Source: Cololabis saira (Eukaryota > Chordata > Actinopteri > Beloniformes > Belonidae). From it: a stretch of DNA of 64,000 bases. Below are positions 44,763 through 55,288 of this stretch, in pieces. Position numbers and translations under genes: made by a program. Where the stretch lies: positions 28,098,879 to 28,162,878 of the forward strand of contig NC_084596.1 in NCBI RefSeq assembly GCF_033807715.1, read 5' to 3'. The notes beneath the pieces were generated by a model. That model had not been told where the DNA came from and ran no database searches. It was given only the letters and a program-made list of their open reading frames with translations. Position 1 is the first letter of the stretch. Each line of letters starts with the position of its first letter.

Positions 44763-45403
44763 CAGGGGTCGGCAACCCGCGGCTCTAGAGCCTCATGCGG
44801 CTCTTTAGCGCCGCCCTAGTGGCTCCCTGGAGCTTTTTCAAAAATGTTTGACCTTTTTTTTTTTTTTTTTTTCTTCTTTTTTTTCCTTTTTTTCTCATTT
44901 TTTTCCTTTTTTTCTCTTTTTTTCTCTTTTTCTCCTTTTTTCTTTTCTTTTTTTCTTCTTTTTTTCCTTTTTTCTTTTTTTTTTCTTTTTTCTTCTTTTT
45001 TTCTTCCCTTTTCCTTTCCTTTTTAATCTCGACATTTCGACTTCGACTTTTTTCATGAAATTTTGACAATTTCCTCGACATTTCGACTTTTTTCACTAAA
45101 TTTTTACTATTTCCTCGACATTTTGACTTTTTTCTCGAAATTGTACTTCAACATTTATCTCGACATTTCAACTTTTTTCTCGAAATTTCGACTTTTTTCT
45201 CGACATTTCGACTTTTTTCTCGAAGTACATAATGAAAAAAATCTTCCCCCAGTTATAACTAATATAGATACAGTACATGCAGCATGTGTTGCATTCATTC
45301 TAAGGCTTATACCAGACTTAATTTTTTGCGGCTCCAGACATATTTGTTGTTTGTGTTTTTGGTCCAATATGGCTCTTTCAACATTTTGGGTTGCCGACCC
45401 CTG
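44763..45403. mobile_element. hAT-type DNA transposon (641 bp) with CAGGGGTCGGCAACCC ends
   Basis: Ends CAGGGGTCGGCAACCC and GGGTTGCCGACCCCTG are perfect 16-bp inverted repeats. A perfect 8-bp duplication, atctaaga, flanks it at 44755-44762 and 45404-45411. The inner arms GCGGCTCTAGAGCC (left) and GCGGCTCCAGAC (right) are also typical of this widespread element. The interior holds a long T/C tract (44851-45027) and a degenerate array of TTTCTCGACATTTCGACTTT units (about 45028-45226). No transposase. The 103-codon lysine-rich minus-strand frame is a product of the T/C tract. Confidence 0.95.
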
Positions 45404-45411
45404 ATCTAAGA

Positions 45412-47228
45412 GATAGGGTTATGCTTATCTGTCCCATTTTTCAATAAGAGACCAACACCTATAAGAGAAACACACCCTGAAAATTCTCCACCATATACAT
45501 GTTTACATACAACCACTCTTTCATTCTCATGCTCATTCACTCAATAATTCACTCATGCACACCTATTTTAGGGAGTGTGTGCGCTGTCTGGAACAGCTGA
45601 GAGTAGTCCCTATTACCATTTGTCTGGACACATGTAACAAGGCTCATCAATCTTCTTCAGGGACTGTTCGGAGTTTGGATTGAAAACACCTGGGCCTCGC
45701 CAGGCTGACTCATGAGGTGGAAAAAGCCTCCTGCGCTGTCAGAAAAGTGAAGTGCTCAGTCTAACACAGCCTCACTCAGACAGAGGAAAAAGGCAGTGGA
45801 GGATACAGATCATGGTTGGTGCTGTGGTACTCTAGGGGATCCATGAAATATTTTAAATACTGTTAATATTGTTCGTTTTTCCAGACCACCGCTGAAATGA
45901 CGGTAATAGCTTAGCATATGAACTAGTCGATCTGCTGAAAATAATTCTAAAGACAGGAAGCAACAATTGAGCACCAGCTGCAGTTATTGATGAAAGCTCG
46001 TGACTCACTTCACGATGCACCTCCTGCTGGTCGAATATTGAAGAAAAACATTAAGAAGTCCAGGCAGCAAGAAGGATATTGGCGTCCTTTTTGGTCTGTT
46101 TGCCTTCCTTAGCTGTTCTTGGCTCTTATACAGATTAAGTCAGCTATAGAAACAAGAAAGGTGAGACCTGAGGTAGACTTAAAAGTGTGCCTATGCTGAA
46201 AGGTTGGTCTTATCCACAAGAGGAAGGAAGAACAGGCAATCTGAGGGTGTTTCATAAACACATTCCTGAGTAGAGCCGAAGTAACGCTGACTATAAATTT
46301 CTCTGTGGAGACATAAAGGCAATCCCCTCAAAGACGACGATAGACAATGTGTGTAACTGTGGATTATGAGCCTGTGCACACGTAATTGCAAGACTGTGTT
46401 TGTGAGTGTGTGTGTGTGTGTGTGTGTGCGGGGCTGAGAGAGGTGCTTTGACCCCGGTCAAGTCACTTGACTTCTCGGCACCTCTGCCTCCCCCAGCTGT
46501 ATCAACACATCCCACTTCTGCCCTGCGCAGGCAGGCAGTGGGCCCGTGGTGTGTCAGGAGCCTGGCTTCAGCCCATCACAGCAGAGACTGACTGGGTGTT
46601 TGTGTGAGTTTAGGTGGAGGGGGATACAGGGTGTTTGCACCCTTCGCCACAGCTCCACTCTACGGAATCTAAATTATTCCTCTCCACCTTCACATCCCCC
46701 ACTGGCAACTGTGCCCTGAGTAAACAAGCAGCCGGGGTCAGGGGCAAACCAATCAGCACCACTGGGTAGCGCTTAATGGATTGCTGTGTTTGCTGACAGG
46801 TGGTTTAGAGGTGGCTCAAAATTGATTTAGAAGTTTCTTTTATGATATGTTGAAATGCAGCATTCTTTCTGTCACAGTAAGGATTTTTCTCATCATAAAA
46901 TTGGCTGAGACACAAATTTTATGATTAATTCAAAGTCTGCTTAGACTTGACTTTGTGCTAATTTGCCTTGGTATTTTGTGGCAAATAAAGGATTAACAAA
47001 ATGGTAACAACATAAATTTACTTGAAAGGTTGGAATGTAATACTTTTTTGTAAGGACTGACTGTCCAATAAGTCATCATAAAAGTCATACTTAATGTAAA
47101 ATGTAATCCTTTTTTTAATATATCTTTTATATTTTTCAGAAACGTGTTCCTAAAAAACATTGATTTTCAAAAAAAACATTGATTTTTAGAAACTGCTACA
47201 GTTGAAGAATTACTGTAGCTCACTAGAT
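45412..47228. other. Non-repetitive noncoding stretch with possible regulatory block
   Basis: Holds a short TG array at 46405-46428. The block 46600-46800 is GC-richer and contains a forkhead-like GTAAACAA and a CCAATCA (NF-Y-type) word within about 35 bases. No exon recognised. Confidence 0.4.
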
Positions 47229-47393
<165 letters not shown>

Positions 47394-47521
47394 TCATTTT
47401 AACATTCAACAACACCTCATCCCACCCATCAAACAACATTTATTCTCACTTTTATTGAGCCAAGCAAGCCTATAGGCCTATGCTGCAGAAAGCAGAGTAA
47501 AGTCACAAACTTGCTCAGAAG

Positions 47522-47522
<1 letters not shown>

Positions 47523-47593
<71 letters not shown>
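47523..47593. repeat. (CA)35 microsatellite
   Basis: About 70 bases of pure CA, 130 bp after the GATA array. Confidence 0.97.
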
Positions 47594-47595
<2 letters not shown>

Positions 47596-47875
47596 CCTGA
47601 CGGCTGTCAATCACATGGCGCTGATAACATAATTTCTGAGCTCTATAATAGAGAATAGACTCGGCGGTCTCGTTGACAACAACAAAAAGCACATTCAAAT
47701 AGGCAGGTGGTCAAGACACATTCTGATAAATACATTATTTATGAAGGTTACACTGACTCACCAATGGCAGTTGACTCTTCCATAACCCTTGCCCCGAACA
47801 AAATAATCCAGGTAACGTGGAAAACAGGGTAACATTCAATATTCATCTCCTTCATGGCTGCTGAGTAACTGTTAA

Positions 47876-48015
47876 GGCTGATTTATGGTTCCGCGTTACA
47901 CCAACGCAGAGCCTACGGCGTAGGGTAAGCAGCCATGCGCACCCTACGTTGCGGGTCGCCGCGTACCCTACGCCGTAGGGACTGCGTCGATTTAACGCGG
48001 AACCATAAATCAGAC
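47876..48015. mobile_element. Foldback MITE (140 bp) flanked by TTAA
   Basis: Left arm CTGATTTATGGTTCCGCGTTA and the complement of the right arm agree almost completely. The inner words GCCTACGGCGTAGGG and CCCTACGCCGTAGGG extend the pairing, so nearly the entire element folds into a hairpin. TTAA is present on both flanks (47872-47875 and 48016-48019). Full and clean compared with its relative at 9670-9785. No coding capacity. Superfamily is uncertain: TTAA suggests piggyBac-type targeting but is short. Confidence 0.85.
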
Positions 48016-48139
48016 TTAACAGCCAATCAGCGTTGGCTCACGGCCCTGATGCGTTCAGGACAGTTGTAAAGTAAGAATTAGCCTCCACTGGCCGCACAAT
48101 GCACATTTTATCGTTATTATAGCCTACAATTTACGATTA

Positions 48140-48870
48140 TATATGAACGTATCACACAAAACGGGGCCCTATGAGCTTGTGGGCCAGCCCCCGAATCTGG
48201 CACTCAGAAGGCACGCCGAGTTTTTCCAGTGGCCAGCCGCGGTACTGCAACAAAAAATCCCATGGGGCCCAGAAAGCTTTTTTCCCATAGACCGCAATAG
48301 TAAAAGAGAAGCCTCTAAAACTGTTCACAGGAACCTCCAGCTGTAATCACCAGCAATTACTTTGACAGATACTTTATATCTGTCAAAAATGTTTTATAAC
48401 GGCCAGAAAAGTCAAAGAAAAGTCTCTTTCTGGGCGTGACGTCACGGCTGACGTCACAGCTGTGTCCGTGTATTCCACGGATGTATTATATTAATATATA
48501 TTATATAATTATATTATATTAATACATTAATAATATATGTAATGCTATACATGTAATAATATACATGAATTAATATATTATATTAATACATATTATATTA
48601 ATACTCGCGTCATTGCCCATTGTCATTGGGCATGATGGGAGACCCCAGAGCATCATGGGAGGTGACTCAACTGCGCATGCTCTATGGGCCACTTAACGCG
48701 GAAGTAAACCCGGAAGTCAGAAATTTTTTCGGCGTATGCGCTGGCTGAGCAAAATGCATTGAAATGAATGGGCGGCCATTTTCAATCTCCCATCCAGTTC
48801 TATAATACATCCATGTTGTGGGCCCGGTGGCGACCGCCCCCTTGACCCCCCTCTGGCTCCGCTACTGAGT
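48140..48870. repeat. Composite repeat block with two CRE palindromes and an AT-rich core
   Basis: The GC-richer flanks look like dispersed fish repeat (AATGGGCGGCCATTTTCAAT and CTTCCGCGTT-like words). Inverted arms CACGGATGTATTATA (48476-48490) and TATAATACATCCATG (48801-48815) match at 14 of 15 positions around a TA/AT-rich core (48481-48604). Two perfect TGACGTCA sites lie at 48437-48444 and 48449-48456. The right part ends in CCCCCTCTGGCTCCGCTACTG, resembling a transposon terminus without its partner. A 67-codon frame at 48143-48346 sits in the block and has no domain. Confidence 0.55.
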
Positions 48871-48884
48871 GGAATCCATGGATG

Positions 48885-49868
48885 TCAAGACAAGTAAATT
48901 ATTCAAGATGCATGGAGAATTTCTCCCCAGGTCCTGCACCATGAGACTCTACATAAAGTAGAAGGAGGGAGGCCATGGCTTAGTGATGGTCAAAGGCACC
49001 AGCCAGGATGAAGCAGCAAAGAATCAGAAATACATCCTGAGGATGGACAGAAATGATGAAGTAGTGAATGTCTTAGGCAGCAGAAATCGAGGAAGGAAGA
49101 AGAAGACATGGAGGTGGAACCATCATGGAAAGAGAAGCCAATGCCTGCATGTATCACCAACATATTGAAGAAGCGGCTGACTTTGATAAGTTCTACCAGT
49201 GGCAGGAAAAGGTTGGTCTGAAGGACAGGACTGAGACATTAATGAAAGCAGCACAAGAACAGGCCTTGGGTACAAGAGAAATATGGGCCAGGTTCTACCA
49301 CAACTGAAAAGACCCCAGCTGTAAAGATGAGTCTGAGACAATCCAGCACATATTATAGGAATGTAAGATACAGACAGGTGAGGCAAACATGGAACCCTAT
49401 AACCAAGTAGCTGCAATAGTGTACAGGAACATATTTTCTCCATATGAATACAGTTCCAAAATCAAGGTGGGAGAGACCTCCAAGTGTGGTGAAGAATGTA
49501 GGATCAAAGATGCTGTGGGATTTCCAGACACAGACTGATCAACTGGTGATGACTACCCAAGCAAACTTTGTGGTGGTCAACAAACTCTAAAATAAAGCAT
49601 GTAACAGATGTAGAGATTCTGACTGACAGCAACACCAAGAAGAATGGACATGGAAAGCTTGAAAAATACCAAAGAAGGAATTAGAAAAGACCTGGAAGAT
49701 GAAGCCAGCATGGTGCCACTGGTAATTGGAACACTTCAAGCTGGGAGACTGGCTGCAGCAGATTCCTGAGATCGACGCCAGAGACCTCGGTCTAGAGGTT
49801 TGCAGTCTAGGAAAAGCAAAAATACTGCATAGAACCCTCAAGTTCCCTGGAATGAAGTATAGGACCTG
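48885..49868 (+). mobile_element. LINE relic: C-terminal part of an R2-like reverse transcriptase/REL-endonuclease ORF
   Basis: Conceptual translation in changing frames recovers the C-terminal third of a non-LTR retrotransposon polyprotein of the class with a restriction-like endonuclease. In order: LYIK*KEGGHGLV (about 48943), a helical segment with VGLKDRTETLM, QALGTREIWARFYHN (about 49260), a Cys/His motif in SCKDESETIQHIL*EC (about 49316), YNQVAAIVYRNI (about 49400), VTDVEILTDSN (about 49602; the aspartate-bearing core of the endonuclease fold), GKLEKYQ, GDWLQQIPE in a shifted frame, and KILHRTLKFPGM near the end. Several stops and frameshifts make it dead. The 5' reverse-transcriptase core is missing, consistent with the 5' truncation usual for LINEs. 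The matching of motifs is from memory of the family, not from a search. Confidence 0.82.
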
Positions 49869-51413
49869 AACTTGAAGACAGCAACCACCCACAGAGAATG
49901 GGCAATGGTAGAGATAACAACAAATACAGAGGGATTTGAAACCTGAATTACCACCATCCTATTATCCATACAACTAACTCCAGTTAGTGGTTTTCAGGGT
50001 AACATAACAGAAAGATTCATTGTCTTTATAGGTAGCTCTGCGTAGGCAGCTATTAAAGACATGGTGCATGTTTAATTTCTATCCAGTAGATGCCATTTTC
50101 AGCGGATTTAGGGATGTTGGATGCCCTCTGCAATGACATTAAAAGAGAAAGTTGCTTTGCTAATCCTCACCAAATCTCTAATATCATTACTGCAGTAAAT
50201 ACGTCTTGGGAGAGGAAGAATGAATGGGCCTCTTTGTTTTATTATTATTATTTCTGGCACAGGGAGCCGCACACATGTCTGTGCAGTACTGGCCAAAGGT
50301 CTATACCCAGATGGCAATGGTGCTACAACTTATTGTACAATAAATACATCTTTCAGGCTTTCCAGCCAGCACCGGCCTCATATGGCCTGGGATTTGGGCC
50401 AAACAATGCATTACCCCTCACCGCCTAACCTCCACTGCTTCCAGTTAGCCCTTCTCTGAACAGGATCATCCCAGTGCCGGGGCTGATTTACTGTCTGAGG
50501 GATACTACAGGTTTCCTGCTCCAGAGTATACAGGAGCCATACTATGTAACAGCATGTAGACAGATGTCCTCTGACACAATGGTACAAATTACAAAGAAAA
50601 GCCCACATTCAGACACTTATTGCTTATCAAATATTGTATGCCTGCCATGGGGTGACTAATGACTATTTGGAGTTGAAAGCCTTGGGCCTTGAGTGCTTAG
50701 GCGTGTGGTTCTGTACAGTCTGTGTTCTGACAGCTGGCAAGGGAAAAAAATAACCTGGCAGAAGTCTGCGCTCCACAAAAAAAGCAGTCAATAACAGGAA
50801 CTCAATCAAACTGCCCTGGTTTCCGGTAAGCTATGTACTCTGGACTGCCTGGTCTGACAGACACTGGCTTGCTGAAATACTGTTGGCAGCAGGTCGGCCC
50901 CCACCACAGCACGAAACACTTTCAATTGGCTCTGTTGTGCCACGCTCATTTGTACCTCATCTGACTGTGGTTTTCATGTTACATTCAGCTGGGTTAAAAA
51001 TGTGTCTACTTCAATGATTTGTCCTGAGGCCAAGCTTCAAGTCAGGTTAGAGCAACCTGATCATTTGAGTTATCTTATGTTTGTAAGAGAAACATGTTGA
51101 GAATTAAATAACAATGCTGGAAAAAGGCACTCATCATACAGGTTCATGGATATACAATATTGCAGGTTATATGTGGGCAGTTTTTTTCACTTGATACTGT
51201 CACCACCAATCTTCAGCGGAAGGGGTAGTATGACGATAATGAGCAGGAAATATAGAGAATTGAAAAAGTTTGTCCTTTACAGTAACAGGCAGTAACAATC
51301 AGCTCTCATAGTCATCACCACAGATTCATTCAAAGAAATCAATTAATTCAGCAAAATTTGCAGCTTCACTTTTGCTAAAGATGATAATATTTTCTGAAAA
51401 CAATCCGTTTATC
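49869..51413. other. Non-repetitive noncoding stretch
   Basis: No transposon or exon recognised. A minus-strand frame (50108-50317) and an overlapping plus-strand frame (50090-50428) are both unsupported. A (TTA)n-like stretch occurs near 50238-50250. Confidence 0.4.
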
Positions 51414-51444
51414 GGGCAGCATGGGGGCTTGGTGGTTAGTTTGA
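51414..51444 (+). mobile_element. SINE head fragment
   Basis: The words GGGCAGCATGG and GGCTTGGTGGTTAG match the first 30 bases of the tRNA-related SINE seen at 54981, including its A-box-like part. The sequence then diverges. Too short to exclude chance. Confidence 0.4.
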
Positions 51445-51859
51445 GTACTAAAAAAGAATCAATAAAAATTCTAATTATTACATGAACACATAAATGCACT
51501 GACTGACTTTCAAGATCATGGTTTAATTATTTGAATTTTAATGATTTAATTATTAGATTAAAATCATTTGACATGGTACATTGATTCAGCTTCAGCACTT
51601 TCACTTTGGTTAAAATGTAGCTACATCAACATTCAGTACTTCTGCCTGCATCCAGTTTCAGAGTAATTTGGTCAGTCACAAAAAGTATCAGTGAAGGAGT
51701 TTGCAGTTAATTTAATCTGAAAGTCAAAAAATAAACTCCAGAGTACAAGTTGACCTCTCTTGCTTTGTTGTACATCCCAATATATATGTTTTGACAGGAG
51801 TGGGCAAAACCCTTAGGGCTTTCCACGTATGATTTTAAATTATATTTAAAATTAAATTT

Positions 51860-52650
51860 TAAGGTGATGCAATGAAGAGTAGGTGGCACGGAAATGTGGT
51901 CTCTTCTGGCATTACTAGTTTTGAATCATCTGGAGGATTTTCAAGTAACTGTTTGTATTCGTGGCTAAAATGACATTGCAGACATGCAGCCTTGATGAAA
52001 CAAAGGCATGGACCGGTTTTCTGACATTTCGGGAAAGGATCTTCCAGGGTAATGTTGGTAAGAATAACCCAGACAACAGAGTTTTGTCTGGAAATATCAA
52101 CAGCAGCTCCAATTCTATGCCATCGTTTGACAAAAGTCCACTGATTCTCTGAGGGCTCAATGCAGAACTGAAGCTGTCCCACACAACATCATGAATATTG
52201 AAATGACCCAATATAATGACTTTATCAGAATTAACTAACTTGTGCAAGAAGTCAGAAAATCCAGACAAGAACCAGGTGGAAATATAATGCAACCAACAGA
52301 AGCAATATTAGGGCCTGAGTCTGAGATTTATCAGTGTTATACTCATTGAAATGCTTGGATTAAATGGAATACCTGAACTGGCTGAAATTTCTTCCTCTGG
52401 CAGAACGTTAGAAGTTTTGAATGTTACTTTAAGTAAGGGTGATACATATGTCCAAAATTACATATTCATCTTGTTAAGGCCAGGTTTCAGTTAGCCAGAA
52501 TAAATCTGTCTTATTGCCACAAATGTTATAAATAATATTGATTCCTTTGTCTAAAGGTCTACACACGACTGTATTTTGAGCAACAGTGAATTATGTTCAC
52601 ATACCTCGTCACTGATAGTCAGACGCTCTCTGATTGCTCTAATGTCTATG
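51860..52650 (-). mobile_element. LINE relic: APE-type endonuclease region of a non-LTR retrotransposon
   Basis: On the minus strand, shifting frames give WLTETWP (about 52480-52500), the conserved Glu-containing motif of apurinic-like endonucleases, then FSDFLHKLVNSDKVIILGHF followed by NIHDV (about 52190-52255), and downstream LLSNDGIEL. The family normally has GDFN; here the catalytic aspartate is replaced by histidine (GHFN). Stops after TETWP and further frame changes show it has been inactive for a long time. The reverse transcriptase part is absent. This is a different LINE class from the REL-type relic at 48885-49868. Confidence 0.75.
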
Positions 52651-54980
52651 ACCACACAACAATTTTTTATGAGATCACTGGTATATTGTAAGTTAAAATA
52701 GCGAAGCTAATGCTGAAAGCGGTTTTAATAAACTGATGAGCTGGTGAAAGTGTATAGAGGTGAGAGGTTCGTAAGTTTAATTGGCTGCTTTTGTTAAAAA
52801 GACCATAGCCGTTCCAAAACAGGTTAGAGTTGAAAGATGCAACTCTTCTATAGATGGACTGTATGCAATGAAGTCTGTTCAGCTGACCAACCCAATGATC
52901 AAATGTGAGGATAGAACTTAAGAGAAATGCAGTTTTGTCCCATAGTGTTTCAACATGTTGAAAAGCTCATTCAATTCCAATGTCTCTTCATCTGGACCAC
53001 TTGGGAAACCACAGAAATCAAGAGAGCTGCATGGAGGTCAGCTTGATTTGGAGTGGCGGTGACGACAGCCACCATCGGTCCGACTCCCAAACCCAACAAT
53101 CCCATGTGACATTCAACGACACTGAAGGAGCAACTTTTTTTTTTTAAGTTCTTGGTTTGGCCCAAAATTCAACATTGGTTGACTCCAACCTTGAAGGAGT
53201 GGTGTCAGTGTCCGTGATAGAAGCCTGTAACAGCTACTAGATGACACGAACGAACAGAAATGTGAGATAAGTCTGCATGCACAAAACATCTTCTCTAGTT
53301 AAAAAAAATGTTCTTCTCCAGTCCATGACAAGATAAGTTACCGTTCTCACACTTTGGGTTCTGTTGTTCTAACTGCTTCTCTCTGCACCATTGTTATACT
53401 GTAAACCATTATGAACTTTCAAAATAAAAAGCATAAATATAGCATATTTCAATCTGTAAGTTCATATGTTTAAAAAAAGAAAGAAAAGAAAGCCACAGGT
53501 ATGCCCATCCTTTTCAGTTTTGAAGCAAGGGTACTCTGCGTCAACAGTTCTGTCTTAAAACAGAAATGCTGTGCATGTTTCATACCTCATTTTATGCTTC
53601 TGTTGCTGTTAAATCTGAACGTGTATACTGCATATCTGCGGATTTGAAACAAAATTTGGATACTGCTGCATTTGCCTGTTAAAAATGTTCCCTTTGTCTT
53701 ACACTTGTGTTGTTTTTCCTCATCATTTAAAAAAAATGTATAATAAAAAGTGCAACTTTCTCTGTTTTTTTACGAGTGGGGGTCATTTTCTTTCAGACTA
53801 TAATGTATTATTTCATCACATTCAGACCATGCAAGACAGCATAATGCAAAAGTTACAAATGCAACTCTATTATTTATTTATTTTTTCCAGAAGAAGAATT
53901 GGTTAAAATAAGAGTTCCAGCTAGCTATACAGCGGTCAGATTGAGATATTTTGTCTGCAATAATGACAGCTCATGGATGTGCCACAGATACCGTCTTGCC
54001 AAGCTAATGATGGTTAATACCGCATATGAGATGTAATGTAGGCGCCACCCTCTGGCAAAACATATCATCTGCGCTTAGCAGCAAGGTAACATCACCAAAT
54101 CAGTTTTCTTTCATCCTCTTACCTCCTGATTCCTACGTACTCAGTGAAGCATGTTAAACGACACATAATCAATGTCAGAGAAAATGGAAAGGAATGCAGC
54201 TTCTTCTACTGTCCCACACCATCACCTCCAACATACACACACACACAGGGACATCAACCTTTCTCTGAACACTTTCTCACACTCTTTCTCACCCTAGTAT
54301 GTTTAGAGCCTTGGCTTCAGACTAATTGAATAAGCAGCGACCCTGTGGACGCCCTCTCTGAGGGATTAGGATATGATCTCAAAAGAGTGCTCCTATGAGG
54401 ACAAACATAGCTAATCTAGAGCCATTTCATGCTCTGCACTCCAGCACACGAAAGGGCCAGAGCCGAGGCCACACAGACACAAAAAAACAACAACAAAGAA
54501 AAAAAAAAGTAATTCATGGGCCTTCGAATCAGACAGGCTTTAAATTCTGGCCCTTTTTTTATGAAACACAGCTGTTTTCCTTTCTTTTCTTTCTTCATGT
54601 TTAAGTCTTCCTGTCATTTCCTGAATCTGCAGACTATTAATTACTGAAAAATACCTTGAAACACAAGACACCAAATTTCAGCACATAAAGTCAGATGTAT
54701 TTTACACTTAATATTTGGATTTTAAATTATTCTTTATGGTGATTTAACTATATTAGGAATTAAACGGTTTACTTAGTCACCCAGTTCTGCTATTATTATT
54801 TTTGTTGTTTTCGTCGTTGTTATCGTAATCATCATAATTTATGGTTATATACCAAAGATGTGCCTCGCGTTAATCTTTACATATTGTGTGTTGTGTCAAA
54901 GTCTTATGGAGGAAGCCCACTCTTGTTTCATATAAAGGTAACAGCCTTGAAATCTACAATGTTATTTTGGAAACTTGACT
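52651..54980. other. Mixed stretch: possible further LINE sequence, then non-repetitive DNA
   Basis: 52651-53200 may continue the LINE relic towards its 5' end (minus-strand frames are broken and I cannot place motifs in them). From 53200 on the DNA is AT-rich and non-repetitive. A small A-rich tract occurs at about 54480-54508. No exon recognised. Confidence 0.35.
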
Positions 54981-55288
54981 GGAGGGTAGCATCGTGGCTT
55001 CGTGGTTAGCACTGTTGCCTTGCAGCAAGAAGGTTCCTGCTCTGACTCCTGGCAGGGGTGGAATTTGCATGTTCTATCCGTGCTGGGATGCGTCCGAAAA
55101 CATGTTTGTCAGGCTAATTGGTGATTCTAAAATGTGTCCATAAGAATAAGTTAGTGTGGTTGTCAGTCTATATGTGGGCCTGTTCAGGGTGACCTCCTGC
55201 CTTTTTGCCTGGAAGGAGCCTGATAGACTCCAGCACACCTCCATGACCCTGAATGGGAATAAGTAAATATAGATAATGGATGGATGGA
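54981..55288 (+). mobile_element. tRNA-related SINE, plus strand, near full length
   Basis: Starts with GGGTAGCATCGTGGCTTCGT, then an A-box-like GTGGTTAGCACTG, GCCTTGCAGCAAGAAGG and a degenerate B-box region. Continues with GGAATTTGCATGTTC, CCGAAAACATG, GGCTAATTGGTGATTCTAAA, GGGCCTGTTCAGGGTGACC, GATAGACTCCAGCA and ends in AATGGATGGATGGA. The same family lies inverted at 1795-2088. The RNA polymerase III boxes are worn, so present activity is unlikely. Confidence 0.8.

Noticed and set aside
44785..45096. 103-codon lysine-rich minus-strand frame
   Set aside because: Produced by the T/C tract inside the hAT element at 44763-45403.
48143..48346. 67-codon plus-strand frame
   Set aside because: Sits in dispersed repeat sequence; no domain.
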